Source of the DNA: Mucilaginibacter yixingensis
GTDB lineage: Bacteria > Bacteroidota > Bacteroidia > Sphingobacteriales > Sphingobacteriaceae
NCBI RefSeq assembly: GCF_041080815.1
Contig: NZ_CP160205.1
Span: 5,270,001-5,334,000, forward strand
Direction of reading: 5' to 3'
DNA: 64,000 nt
This document shows, piece after piece, positions 7,534 through 15,151 of this stretch. Every line of letters begins with the position of its first letter. Position 1 is the stretch's first letter. The notes under the pieces were generated by a model. It saw only the letters and a program-made list of their open reading frames with translations, made no database searches and was not told the DNA's origin. The position numbers and the translations under genes were made by a program.

Positions 7534-9360
7534 ATGACTAAAAAACTCCCGGTTCTGCTTTTTATCCTGTTTTTTGTTGCCACCACTTTTGCCGAAACCA
7601 TTAAAACCAACGTTTTGGTTGTGGGCGGTACGGCCAGTGGCACGGCTGCTGCGGTACAAAGTGCACGCAGTAAGGTAAAGACGATGCTGATAGAACCTGG
7701 CCCTTGGTTGGGTGGTGAGATGACTGCCGGTGGTATGTGCATACTGGAGGGCAACAAAACGATGCCCTCGGGCGTGTGGGGCGAGTTTAGAAGCAAGGTT
7801 AACGAGTTTTACCGTCATCAACCCGGGTTTGATACCAGTGCAACTGCGCCCGTGCGCTTTGAGCCCTTTGTGGGAGCCGCCATATTAAAGAAGCTTTGTG
7901 ATACGGTAAAAAACCTCACCGTAAAATTAAAAACGCCTTACACTGATGTAAAGAAAGATGGCGATGGCTGGGAAGTAACCGTTACCATCGATAACAAACC
8001 GGTAACTATAAAAGCCAAGGTATTGGTGGATGCCACCCCATGGGCAGATCTGGCCACTAAAGCCGGTGCGGTGATGACCAGCGGATTTGACAGTCGCGCG
8101 GAAACCGGCGAAGCCCTGGCCCCAGAAAAAGCGCTGCCGCTGATTGAAGACGTAACCTGGGTTGCCGTGGTAAAAGATTACGGCAAAACCGCCCACTACC
8201 TGATGCCTAAGCCCGAAGATTATGATCCTTCACGTTATGCCTGCCTGAAGGGTATGGATATTAACAAAATGCTGCAAGGTGCCAAACTGCCCAATAGCAA
8301 ATACATGATTAAGTGGGGCGAGTGCGCCAATAGCTACGGCATAACGGTAGAAGATCTATCGCCAGAGAAGCGCGAGGCTTTCTATAAGAAGCTGCGCCTG
8401 CATACCATGGGCATGATCTATTTTTTGCAGAATGAGATGGGCTTTAAAAACATTGGGATTGATGACCGTGAGTTTGGATCGTCAGATAACTTGCCCTATA
8501 TCCCATTTATTCGTGAGTATCGCCGCATGACCGGCGACGTACGCATGACACTGAATGAGATTTATACGCCATACGCTAACAACCTGTACCGTACCAGCAT
8601 TGGCGTAGGCGACGCGGGCTTTGGTCAGCATTATGAAGATCCGGAAGCACCGAAGACGAATTACCCGCCGCTGCCGGCTTATACCATTCCGCTGGGGGCA
8701 ATCGTTTGTCGCAACGTTACCAATTTATTTGTGACCGAGAAAGGCATGTCAACCACGCACCTGGTCAATGCCAGTACATTCTATCCGTCTGTACAAATGA
8801 CGTTGGGGCAAGGTGTAGGTGCCGCCGCTGCCTATTGCGTATTTTTTGAAAAGACTACTAAAACGCTTGATGTGCGCACCATTCAAACCGAGATACTGGA
8901 TTATCATGGGATGCTTTACTCTTTTGCCGATGTGCCCGTAACCGATAAATATTTCCGCTCGCTGGAGCAGATCAGCGCCACCGGATTAATTAAGCTGGTG
9001 CAGGAGACTAAGGGTCGCACGGCTCAAACTCTGTTTAAGCCGGACTCGGTAATCAGTACAGCAGATGTAAAACCTATGCTGATGGATCTGTACACCCGTG
9101 CCTTTATCTGGTTTGGTAGAAACAAGCCAGGGGAACAGTTTACCGTAGCCAATCTGTTATCCTTCATCTGCGACCAGACGCTTACTGACCCAAAATCATT
9201 CCAGATGATGATGCAAAATCAATGGCAGGACGTCTACAAATTCAGTAAGCCGTTTGATATGGATCGCCCCTGCACACGTTACGAGTTTGCGGTGCTGATG
9301 AACAAATACGTTAATCCGTTTAAAACTAAAGTTGACGTGAACGGTAAGGTAGTGAATTGA
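7534..9360 (+). CDS. secreted FAD-dependent oxidoreductase
   Basis: A 608-residue protein with a signal peptide (about 1-20, MTKKLPVLLFILFFVATTFA). A Rossmann dinucleotide-binding site follows directly: VLVVGGTASGTAAAVQSARS (about 28-47), an acidic strand end at IEPGPWLGGEMTAGG, and further FAD contacts. This matches the FAD-dependent oxidoreductase group often found in exported carbohydrate-related proteins of Bacteroidota (PF12831 type). The electron donor and substrate are unknown. The signal lacks a twin-arginine, which is odd for a flavoprotein that would need to fold before export. The C-terminal 120 residues are a separate helical region. The gene stands alone, divergent from the YfiT-like gene. 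Confidence 0.85.
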   Translation: MTKKLPVLLFILFFVATTFAETIKTNVLVVGGTASGTAAAVQSARSKVKTMLIEPGPWLGGEMTAGGMCILEGNKTMPSGVWGEFRSKVNEFYRHQPGFDTSATAPVRFEPFVGAAILKKLCDTVKNLTVKLKTPYTDVKKDGDGWEVTVTIDNKPVTIKAKVLVDATPWADLATKAGAVMTSGFDSRAETGEALAPEKALPLIEDVTWVAVVKDYGKTAHYLMPKPEDYDPSRYACLKGMDINKMLQGAKLPNSKYMIKWGECANSYGITVEDLSPEKREAFYKKLRLHTMGMIYFLQNEMGFKNIGIDDREFGSSDNLPYIPFIREYRRMTGDVRMTLNEIYTPYANNLYRTSIGVGDAGFGQHYEDPEAPKTNYPPLPAYTIPLGAIVCRNVTNLFVTEKGMSTTHLVNASTFYPSVQMTLGQGVGAAAAYCVFFEKTTKTLDVRTIQTEILDYHGMLYSFADVPVTDKYFRSLEQISATGLIKLVQETKGRTAQTLFKPDSVISTADVKPMLMDLYTRAFIWFGRNKPGEQFTVANLLSFICDQTLTDPKSFQMMMQNQWQDVYKFSKPFDMDRPCTRYEFAVLMNKYVNPFKTKVDVNGKVVN

Positions 9361-9406
9361 TCTGCTCCGCATGTCAACAATACCCACTTGCGCCTGTTAG
9401 ATAAAT

Positions 9407-10105
9407 ATGCCTGGCAAAGTTGCTCATACCGGTACTTTTATTGCTCTGGCGGTTTTAGGCTGTTGGGTGGCGGGTACCGTTGTGTTGATGCAATGGCATT
9501 TTAGCTTTGCCAATCCGCTGGTTTATTTGCTGGTGTTGGTGCAAATGCATTTGTATACGGGCCTGTTTATTACCGCGCATGATGCCATGCATGGCACCAT
9601 CTCTCCCAACAAGTCTGTCAACAATATCATCGGTTACTGCTGTACGTTTTTGTATGCCGCGTTTTGGTACCCGCGATTGTATGTAAAGCACCATCAGCAT
9701 CATCGACATGTGCATACCACACAGGATCCAGATTATTATGACGGCAGCTTTTGGCGCTGGTATTTCCAGTTCATGAAGAACTATCTTTCTATCTGGCAAA
9801 TCATCTGGATGGCAGTGTTGTTCAATATTCTTAAAATATGGATCCCACAGCCCAACCTGCTTTTGTTTTGGGTGGCACCATCATTACTAAGCACGCTGCA
9901 ACTGTTTTACTTCGGCACCTATCTGCCTCACCGTGGCGAGCATGATAACGTGCACCAATCGCGCAGCCAAAAACGCAATCACGCGTGGGCTTTTATATCC
10001 TGTTATTTCTTTGGGTACCATTATGAGCACCATGACTCGCCGGATACGCCGTGGTGGTTACTGTGGCGACACCCCTCTAAATCTCCTCAAAGGGGAGATT
10101 TTTGA
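9407..10105 (+). CDS. crtW: beta-carotene ketolase (CrtW type), fatty-acid-desaturase superfamily
   Basis: A 232-residue membrane di-iron enzyme. The histidine clusters HDAMH (58-62), HHQHH (95-99) and HYEHH (205-209) are present. The spacer motifs FGTYLPHR (about 169-176) and FGYHYEHHDSPDTPWW are those of CrtW ketolases, which add keto groups at C4 of beta-ionone rings to make canthaxanthin-type carotenoids. Several hydrophobic segments anchor it in the inner membrane. No other carotenoid gene is in the window. The last 11 or so residues (RHPSKSPQRGDF) are encoded by a dispersed palindromic repeat at 10071-10104, so the natural C-terminus has been replaced or extended. A hydroxylase is less likely, given the FGTYLPHR motif. 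Confidence 0.88.
   Translation: MPGKVAHTGTFIALAVLGCWVAGTVVLMQWHFSFANPLVYLLVLVQMHLYTGLFITAHDAMHGTISPNKSVNNIIGYCCTFLYAAFWYPRLYVKHHQHHRHVHTTQDPDYYDGSFWRWYFQFMKNYLSIWQIIWMAVLFNILKIWIPQPNLLLFWVAPSLLSTLQLFYFGTYLPHRGEHDNVHQSRSQKRNHAWAFISCYFFGYHYEHHDSPDTPWWLLWRHPSKSPQRGDF
10071..10104 (+). repeat. C/G-rich boundary repeat at the 3' end of crtW
   Basis: ACCCCTCTAAATCTCC, a short loop, then GGGGAGATTTTT. The palindrome contains the last codons of crtW and its T-rich right end could act as a terminator. It is a member of the family also seen at 10241, 21454, 25762, 36024, 36147, 56781, 56951 and 63731. Confidence 0.8.
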
Positions 10106-10122
10106 AGAAAGACAGACAACTT

Positions 10123-10170
10123 TGTCATTGCGGGGAACGCCGGGGCGCGTGCGTAAGGGTGACGAAACTC
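10123..10170 (+). repeat. GTCATTGCG repeat, half copy
   Basis: GTCATTGCGGGGAACGCCGG followed by a GTGACGAA stretch resembles the left half of the 24361-24483 element. The right arm is missing. It lies between crtW and the RlmI-like gene, next to a boundary repeat at 10241-10273. Confidence 0.6.
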
Positions 10171-10240
10171 AGGGCTTCCCGCTCAACCCTGTTCGCACTT
10201 GACAATGTTTTTATATGGTATGATGTCCTGCTTGCCAATT

Positions 10241-10273
10241 AAGCCCTCGCCTTTGGAGAGGGTTTGGGTGAGG
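10241..10273 (-). repeat. C/G-rich boundary repeat upstream of the RlmI-like gene, reversed
   Basis: AGCCCTCGCCTTTGGAGAGG then GTTTGGGTGAGG; the reverse complement reads CACCCAAACCCTCTCC-loop-GGCGAGGGCT. It ends 5 bp before the -7 box of the following gene. The orientation is opposite to the copies at gene 3' ends. Confidence 0.75.
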
Positions 10274-10278
10274 TTAAC

Positions 10279-10286
10279 TATCTTTG
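10279..10286 (+). promoter_or_regulatory. -7 box TATCTTTG of the RlmI-like gene, predicted leaderless
   Basis: An exact TAnnTTTG box ends 4 nt before the ATG at 10291. With the Bacteroidota start site about 7 nt past the box centre, the mRNA would begin at or next to the start codon. The box also helps choose the 10291 start over an earlier in-frame ATG at 10264. Confidence 0.65.
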
Positions 10287-10290
10287 CACG

Positions 10291-11481
10291 ATGATCATCA
10301 ACGTATTGCTGAAGAAAGGCAAAGAAAAAGCCGTACTGCAACGCCATCCCTGGGTATTTTCAGGAGCGATAGAAAAACTGAAAGGTAACCCTGCCAATGG
10401 CGATATTGTGCGCCTGGCCGATATTAAAGGGCAGTTTCTGGCCTGGGGCTTTTATAATGATCAGTCGCGCGTGGCGGTACGTTTGCTGGAGTGGGACGAA
10501 AATACAGCGGTTGATGACAATTGGTTTCGTGCCAAAGTTAAGCAGGCGGTTGACAGCCGTGCCCATTTGCTGGCCGATAAAACCACCGATACCTGCCGAT
10601 TGATTTTTAGCGAAGCCGATTACCTGCCCGGCCTCATTGTTGATAAATATGCCGATTACCTTTCGGTACAGGTGCTCACCTCGGGCATGGAAAAACGCAT
10701 GAGCGTTATTATTGACGAACTGCAAAAGCTACTCAACCCGAAAGGCATTTTTGATAAAAGCGATGCCGGCGCCCGCGCCCACGAGGGTATGGAAGCATCG
10801 CACGGTGTATTGGCCGGTGAAGCCCCGCCCGAACTGGTGGAGGTAAAAGAGAATGGCATCACCTACGGCATCAACATTGCCGAGGGACAAAAATCAGGCT
10901 TTTATTGCGATCAGCGTGATAACCGCCGCATCCTGGCCGGCTTTGCCGCAGGCAAATCTGTGCTGGATTGTTTTTGCTATACCGGCGGCTTCACGCTGAA
11001 TAGTTTGCACCAGGGGGCAGCATCAGTAACCAGCGTAGATAGCTCTGCCCTGGCCATTGATACATTGAAAAAGAACATCGCCCTCAATAACCTGCCTGCC
11101 GATAAACACCGCGCCATCCAATCAGACGTCAACAAACAACTCCGCGCCTTCCGCGAGGCTCGCGAAACGTTTGACGTTATTGTGCTCGACCCGCCTAAAT
11201 ATGCACCATCACGTTCGGCCTTAGACCGCGCTGCACGTGCTTATAAAGATTTGAACCGATTAGGCATGCTACTCCTTAACAGGGGTGGCCTGCTGGCTAC
11301 CTACTCCTGCTCTGGCGCTATGGATATGGAGGCATTTAAACAGGTATTGGCCTGGGCCGCGTTGGACGCTGGCAAGCAGGTGCAGTTTATCTACCAGTTC
11401 TGCCAGCCAGAAGACCATCCGGTGCGCTCATCGTTCCCTGAAGGGGAGTATTTGAAGGGATTGTTGTGCCGGGTATTTTAA
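10291..11481 (+). CDS. class I SAM-dependent 23S rRNA cytosine methyltransferase, RlmI-like
   Basis: A 396-residue protein: an N-terminal PUA domain (about 1-75, with the HPWVFSGAIEKL signature), a linker domain (about 76-180) and a Rossmann methyltransferase domain (about 190-395). The SAM site is VLDCFCYTGGFTL and the catalytic-side motif VIVLDPPKYAPS. RlmI-type enzymes methylate C5 of a cytosine in 23S rRNA (C1962 in E. coli); the exact target here is inferred from the family. The start at 10291 gives the standard N-terminus MIINVLLKKGKEKAV and lies right after a promoter box. The stop abuts a dispersed repeat (11485 onward). Confidence 0.88.
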   Translation: MIINVLLKKGKEKAVLQRHPWVFSGAIEKLKGNPANGDIVRLADIKGQFLAWGFYNDQSRVAVRLLEWDENTAVDDNWFRAKVKQAVDSRAHLLADKTTDTCRLIFSEADYLPGLIVDKYADYLSVQVLTSGMEKRMSVIIDELQKLLNPKGIFDKSDAGARAHEGMEASHGVLAGEAPPELVEVKENGITYGINIAEGQKSGFYCDQRDNRRILAGFAAGKSVLDCFCYTGGFTLNSLHQGAASVTSVDSSALAIDTLKKNIALNNLPADKHRAIQSDVNKQLRAFREARETFDVIVLDPPKYAPSRSALDRAARAYKDLNRLGMLLLNRGGLLATYSCSGAMDMEAFKQVLAWAALDAGKQVQFIYQFCQPEDHPVRSSFPEGEYLKGLLCRVF

Positions 11482-11484
11482 AGA

Positions 11485-11547
11485 ACCCGGATTTAACGAA
11501 AATTTAGAATTTACAGGATACCTCGTAGAGCCACATATTTGTGGCTC
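11485..11547 (+). repeat. mosaic repeat element 1 (ggat...acaggat module plus palindrome)
   Basis: It begins 4 bp after the stop of the RlmI-like gene. A CCCGGATTTAACGAAAATTT-type module is followed by TTACAGGATA and the palindrome GAGCCACATATTTGTGGCTC (11528-11547). Copies recur inverted at 11709-11764, direct at 13911-13972 and inverted at 14545-14590. Confidence 0.8.
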
Positions 11548-11579
11548 TTATTCATATGTGCGGCGGCCTAAACGTGCAA

Positions 11580-11700
11580 TTGGGCCTTCGCGCGCCCTTC
11601 GACGGAGCTCAGGATGACATCCGATGCGCATAAAATCGAATCAAAGAAAGGCGAGGGTGTCATATTGAGCGCTGTCGAAACTCGTACGGTGGTCTAAACG
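11580..11700. repeat. repeat fragments between the two mosaic elements
   Basis: The stretch holds CCTTCGCGCGCCCTTCGACG, ending GCTCAGGATGACA (11585-11617), and GTCATATTGAGCGCTGTCGA (about 11659-11680). Both are halves of a dispersed palindrome also present at 13990-14028, 14491-14527 and 21399-21432. No gene lies in this gap. Confidence 0.65.
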
Positions 11701-11708
11701 AGCTTAAT

Positions 11709-11764
11709 GAGCCACAAATATGTGGCTCTACATTGTATCCTGTAAATCCTAAAAATCCTGGTTT
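11709..11764 (-). repeat. mosaic repeat element 2, inverted
   Basis: GAGCCACAAATATGTGGCTC (11709-11728), then the reverse complement of the GGATTTTTAGGATTTACAGG module, which reaches the stop codon of the VWA gene (11763-11765). It is inverted relative to the copy at 11485. Confidence 0.8.
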
Positions 11765-13841
11765 AAATTCCTTCCCTTTTCCTCAAAAACCACTCTACAC
11801 TCAGCAGTGCCAGTATCAGGAAGAAAACCAGTTTGGAGTCAATCAAATCGCTGTAGCGTTTATCTTCATAAACCACCGTTTTGATGTTCTCATTCTTGCG
11901 GATGAGTTTGGCCAGCTCGCTGATTTGCGATGGCTGCAGCATTTGTCCGCCAGATTGTTTGGCCAGCGCGTAAAGCAACTGATGATTGGCGGTGCTTTGA
12001 CGGGTTTCCAGGTTAAGGGCTTTGATGGTGAACTGTCCGCGGGCGGTTTGTGGTTTATCGCCCAGTTTTACGGTGGCAGTATAAGTATACTCGCCAGCTG
12101 GAAGTACGCCCGCATCGAGTTGATAGCTTTGCCCCGCGCGACTGAAAAGAAAACTGAAATTCTTGCCTGCATCATTTTGCAGGTTGATTTTCACGTCAGG
12201 GGTATTGGTCAGTTCAAGGGCATCATTGTAAAGCTCTGCATTGATCAATACATTCTCTCCCTCATCAAATACCGCTTTAGCCGGATACACCCTGAACCGC
12301 TGCTGACCGGCATTGGCGGTTAAATACTGCACCGCCTGACTAAACAGGTCTTCCACCGCATGGTGACTGCCGTAGGCCTGAAACTCTGACAGCTGCCAGC
12401 GCCAGATACCCTCGGCGGCCAGCACTGCCTCGCGGCGACCGCCCTCATCACCAAAAACCAGCAGCGGGTATTTGGTAACGATGTTGCCTATCCGTTGGTT
12501 CATAAACACCGTAGCGCCACCAGCAGCTTTAAAACTGCCGAAAGGAGCCAGCAGCGGAGGGAAAAGCTTGAGCTTTTGCTGCGTAGAGTCGGCCAGGGTG
12601 AACAATGCAAAACCATCAGCCGGTTGGGCAAAAACCTCTTGTACATCAGTCCGATCAGCGTTAATCTGTAATAACTTTTCTGAATTATTGAGTGTGCTGA
12701 GGTCGGTTTGTGTGCCGGCTATGTACCAAACAGGTACGCGGGTTTTAGCCACCTGTGCGGCCAGTGTTCCGGTTGGTTGGTAGCAAATCACCAGGCTATA
12801 GTCGTTCCATTTGGTGGCAGCGGTCACCTCGTCAGCACGCAGGGTTTTCAGTTCGTAGTTCTGATTGCTCTCGATGGCCTGTTTGATTGCCGTGATATCA
12901 GGATGTGGTGCGCTGTATACCAGCAAAATCTTCTGTCGGGCGTCAAGCACTTCCACATAAATGGTCTCGGTGTTGTTTTGAGTGGAAATTTCGTTCTTTA
13001 TCGGCGCAATGCTGAAAGTGAATTTGTGCACGCCCTTTTTATCGGCATTCAATTTTAAGGTTACTGCCTTGCGAAAGGTGTTGTCGGTCACTGCAATTTG
13101 TTGGCTGCCAATAGGGCGACCGTCTTCAGTAATAATCAAATGCATTTGCTCGCCCTTGCTTTGGTTGGCGGCAGTGAGTACTTCTACCTCAAAATCATTC
13201 CCCAGAAAAGCGGTTTTATTATAATTTACGTTGGCAATCAATAAATCGCGGCGGGCAATGGTGTCACCAAGGGCAATGGTGTAAATACTGGTTTTAAGGT
13301 TGCGCGCCTCGTATTGTGGGTCGGCACCGTGATTATAAAGGCCATCGGTTGCCAATACCAGCGCACCGATATTCTGGTTCACAAAACGATCATTCAGTTG
13401 ATGGATGGCGGCGGCAATGTCCGTCTGTTTGCCGTTGTAGGTGGTCGAGAAGTCATCATGTAGGTTGCCGTCAAAGTTGAACGTACGTACATCATAATCA
13501 TCGCCCAAATCTTTTTTCAAGGCTGATAGTTGCTGCTCCATTTGCTGCGGATCAAAGCCCTGCGCCCGGAAATCTTTGATGGATGATGAATTATCCTGCG
13601 CAATCAGCACCAACGGCTTTTGCGGCTCATAGTTTACGGCCTTAATCATGGGCGATACCAGCAGCCAGGCCGCAATGGCAACGGCTACCGCTCGAAGTAC
13701 GGCCAATAGATTGCGCATTTGCCGGGTAAGGTTTACCGGGTTACGATAGAGCAACCAGGCGTACAACACGCCCAACAGCAGGCAGACCGGCGTCCACCAA
13801 CCAGAAACAGAGCCCCATGTAATGGCAAATAATAATGGCAT
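11763..13841 (-). CDS. membrane protein with a von Willebrand factor A-like domain
   Basis: A 692-residue protein. Two hydrophobic helices lie at the N-terminus (about 5-31 and 47-63). A VWA-like domain follows (about 75-230), whose metal-site strand reads LVLIAQDNSSS (D83, SSS) and whose later strand is NIGALVLATDG. A long extracytoplasmic part (about 240-660) contains beta-sandwich-like stretches. A C-terminal membrane helix (about 670-690) precedes the tail RKREGI. It resembles large Bacteroidota VWA membrane proteins of the BatA/BatB neighbourhood, but no other Bat gene is here. The function is unknown; a scaffold or adhesion role is inference. Mosaic repeats lie directly at its stop and about 70 bp before its start. 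Confidence 0.8.
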   Translation of the reverse strand: MPLLFAITWGSVSGWWTPVCLLLGVLYAWLLYRNPVNLTRQMRNLLAVLRAVAVAIAAWLLVSPMIKAVNYEPQKPLVLIAQDNSSSIKDFRAQGFDPQQMEQQLSALKKDLGDDYDVRTFNFDGNLHDDFSTTYNGKQTDIAAAIHQLNDRFVNQNIGALVLATDGLYNHGADPQYEARNLKTSIYTIALGDTIARRDLLIANVNYNKTAFLGNDFEVEVLTAANQSKGEQMHLIITEDGRPIGSQQIAVTDNTFRKAVTLKLNADKKGVHKFTFSIAPIKNEISTQNNTETIYVEVLDARQKILLVYSAPHPDITAIKQAIESNQNYELKTLRADEVTAATKWNDYSLVICYQPTGTLAAQVAKTRVPVWYIAGTQTDLSTLNNSEKLLQINADRTDVQEVFAQPADGFALFTLADSTQQKLKLFPPLLAPFGSFKAAGGATVFMNQRIGNIVTKYPLLVFGDEGGRREAVLAAEGIWRWQLSEFQAYGSHHAVEDLFSQAVQYLTANAGQQRFRVYPAKAVFDEGENVLINAELYNDALELTNTPDVKINLQNDAGKNFSFLFSRAGQSYQLDAGVLPAGEYTYTATVKLGDKPQTARGQFTIKALNLETRQSTANHQLLYALAKQSGGQMLQPSQISELAKLIRKNENIKTVVYEDKRYSDLIDSKLVFFLILALLSVEWFLRKREGI

Positions 13842-13910
13842 AGGATTATGGCACGGCGGTTGGCGCGAAGCGTTAGGCGGTGCTTCTGCAAAATGCGAAA
13901 AAAAAATGAA

Positions 13911-14028
13911 CTGGGATTTAACGCATTTTTAAGATTAACAGGATATAATGTAGAGCCACATATTTGTGGCTCATTGACGCAACAGAGCGCCCTCCTGAGC
14001 ATCGTCGAAGGGTGTGCGACGGCTAGCG
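13911..14028 (+). repeat. mosaic repeat element 3
   Basis: CTGGGATTTAACGCATTTTT, an AACAGGATATAATG stretch, the palindrome GAGCCACATATTTGTGGCTC (13953-13972), then CCTCCTGAGCATCGTCGAAG (about 13992 onward). It is the left arm of a pair with 14491-14590 that brackets the small secreted gene 14058-14468. Confidence 0.82.
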
Positions 14029-14057
14029 TTATTAAATATTTAAGTAGTTTTATATCT

Positions 14058-14468
14058 ATGAATCGATACCTTTTCCTGATCTGCTTTATATTTTTCTGCC
14101 AGTTATCAAAAATTTCTGCCCAAAGTAAAAGGTCCGTTGATTCTTTGTTAGGACATAGAATACTAAATCAGGAAGAACAAGCCATTACTGCCAAAGAGGC
14201 TGCGAAGATGATGGGTAAGGACGTTTACCTATATGACGAAGTTAGGAGTTATAGAACGATCAATGATTCTCTAACTGTCTTGACGGTTGGTGGTTTGCGC
14301 CGGACCGAACAAATATTAATACTGATAAAAGGATCTGAAACCAACAGAGAGTGTAAAAACGCACGCCGTGGCAAATGGCATTTCGGCGGAGTGGTTAGTA
14401 AATATAAAGGCAGGCCTGCTATCGTTGTTACTCGCGCAGAGCAGTTGGGTACGCGGATTCAGATTTAG
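14058..14468 (+). CDS. small secreted protein with an OB-fold-like C-terminus, repeat-bracketed
   Basis: A 136-residue protein with a signal peptide (MNRYLFLICFIFFCQLSKIS, cleavage near SAQ). The mature part has an N-terminal AITAKEAAKMMGKDVYLYDE stretch and a C-terminal part with LTVLTVGG, then ILILIKGS, then GGVVSKYKGRPAIVVTRAEQ. Ending a small domain with a Tyr-Lys-Gly-(K/R)-Pro-x-Ile-Val-Val-Thr-x-x-x-Gln motif is typical of bacterial OB-fold proteins, so I read it as an exported OB-fold protein. The first 70 codons of the longer open frame overlap a repeat and were excluded; 14058 gives the signal peptide. The gene looks more AT-rich than its neighbours and sits between inverted repeat elements, which suggests mobility. 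Function unknown. Confidence 0.6.
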   Translation: MNRYLFLICFIFFCQLSKISAQSKRSVDSLLGHRILNQEEQAITAKEAAKMMGKDVYLYDEVRSYRTINDSLTVLTVGGLRRTEQILILIKGSETNRECKNARRGKWHFGGVVSKYKGRPAIVVTRAEQLGTRIQI

Positions 14469-14490
14469 TTCGATGATTACAACGTTATAA

Positions 14491-14590
14491 AAGCCTTCGC
14501 GCGCCCTTCGACGATGCTCAGGATGGCACCCTGTCTGGATATGTGAGCCACAAATATGTGGCTCTACGTTATATCATGTTAGTCTTTATC
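14491..14590 (-). repeat. mosaic repeat element 4, inverted
   Basis: AAGCCTTCGCGCGCCCTTCG, ending GATGCTCAGGATGGC (14491-14527), then GAGCCACAAATATGTGGCTC (14545-14564) and TACGTTATATCATGTTAGTC. Read in reverse complement the modules come in the same order as in element 3, so 13911-14590 is a gene flanked by inverted repeats of about 100 bp. Confidence 0.82.
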
Positions 14591-14593
14591 AGA

Positions 14594-15004
14594 TCAAAAC
14601 TTCTGCATCCAGCCCTGCAGCAAAATCGTGGCCGATACGGTATCCACTAGTCCTTTATCCTGTCGCTGGCTTTTCTTGGCGCCGCTTTGCAGTATGGCGG
14701 CGGTGGCCATTTTAGAGGTAAAACGTTCGTCGAACATTTCTATGGGAATCTCCGGGAAAGTCTTTTTCAATAAGTTCACAAAGCCACGCACGTGTTGGGC
14801 CGATTGCGATGGTGTGTTATCCATCTGCTTGGGCTCGCCAACAATGAAACGTTCTACAGGTTCGGCTTGCATATATTTTTTCAGATACTCGATGATCTGG
14901 TTGGGGTGCACCGTATCTAGTCCGGTAGCAATAATTTGCAGCGGGTCGGTCACCGCAATACCAATGCGTTTGGTGCCATAATCAAAGGCCATGATGCGGG
15001 GCAT
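14594..15004 (-). CDS. ruvX: YqgF/RuvX-family putative Holliday junction resolvase / pre-16S rRNA nuclease
   Basis: A 136-residue RNase H-fold protein. The first acidic motif is FDYGTKRIGIAVTD (about 6-19), the second strand is RFIVGEPKQMDN, and DERFTSKMA and the C-terminal VDTVSATILLQ supply the remaining active-site acids. YqgF proteins process the 5' end of 16S rRNA in E. coli and were earlier called Holliday-junction resolvases. The length is normal for the family. The 3' end abuts mosaic repeat element 4 and the 5' side faces holB across a repeat-rich 147-bp gap. Confidence 0.9.
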   Translation of the reverse strand: MPRIMAFDYGTKRIGIAVTDPLQIIATGLDTVHPNQIIEYLKKYMQAEPVERFIVGEPKQMDNTPSQSAQHVRGFVNLLKKTFPEIPIEMFDERFTSKMATAAILQSGAKKSQRQDKGLVDTVSATILLQGWMQKF

Positions 15005-15008
15005 AGAG

Positions 15009-15128
15009 AGTTGTGAATGGTGAATAGTGAGTAGTTATATGCAAATGTATTTCTTAATAATGAGAGTTGGTTAATTGTAAAATAAAATATCACTCGCAAA
15101 AAACTCACTACTCACTATTCACCACTCA
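15009..15128. repeat. inverted GTGAATAGTGAGTAGT-type repeat between ruvX and holB
   Basis: TTGTGAATGGTGAATAGTGA and GTAGTT at 15011-15036 and ACTCACTACTCACTATTCAC at 15101-15120 are inverse complements. The same sequence style recurs at 23063-23166, 46741-46834 and, more loosely, 62916-63055. Confidence 0.7.
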
Positions 15129-15139
15129 GTGTAAATTAT

Positions 15140-15147
15140 TACCTTGC
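15140..15147 (+). promoter_or_regulatory. variant -7 box TACCTTGC before holB
   Basis: TACCTTGC is a near match to TAnnTTTG and ends 4 nt before the holB ATG at 15152, repeating the leaderless geometry seen elsewhere in this window. Confidence 0.35.
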
Positions 15148-15151
15148 ACCA

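Noticed and set aside
13848..14057. Upstream extension of the small secreted gene
   Set aside because: The extension is translated from mosaic repeat element 3. The signal peptide starts at 14058.
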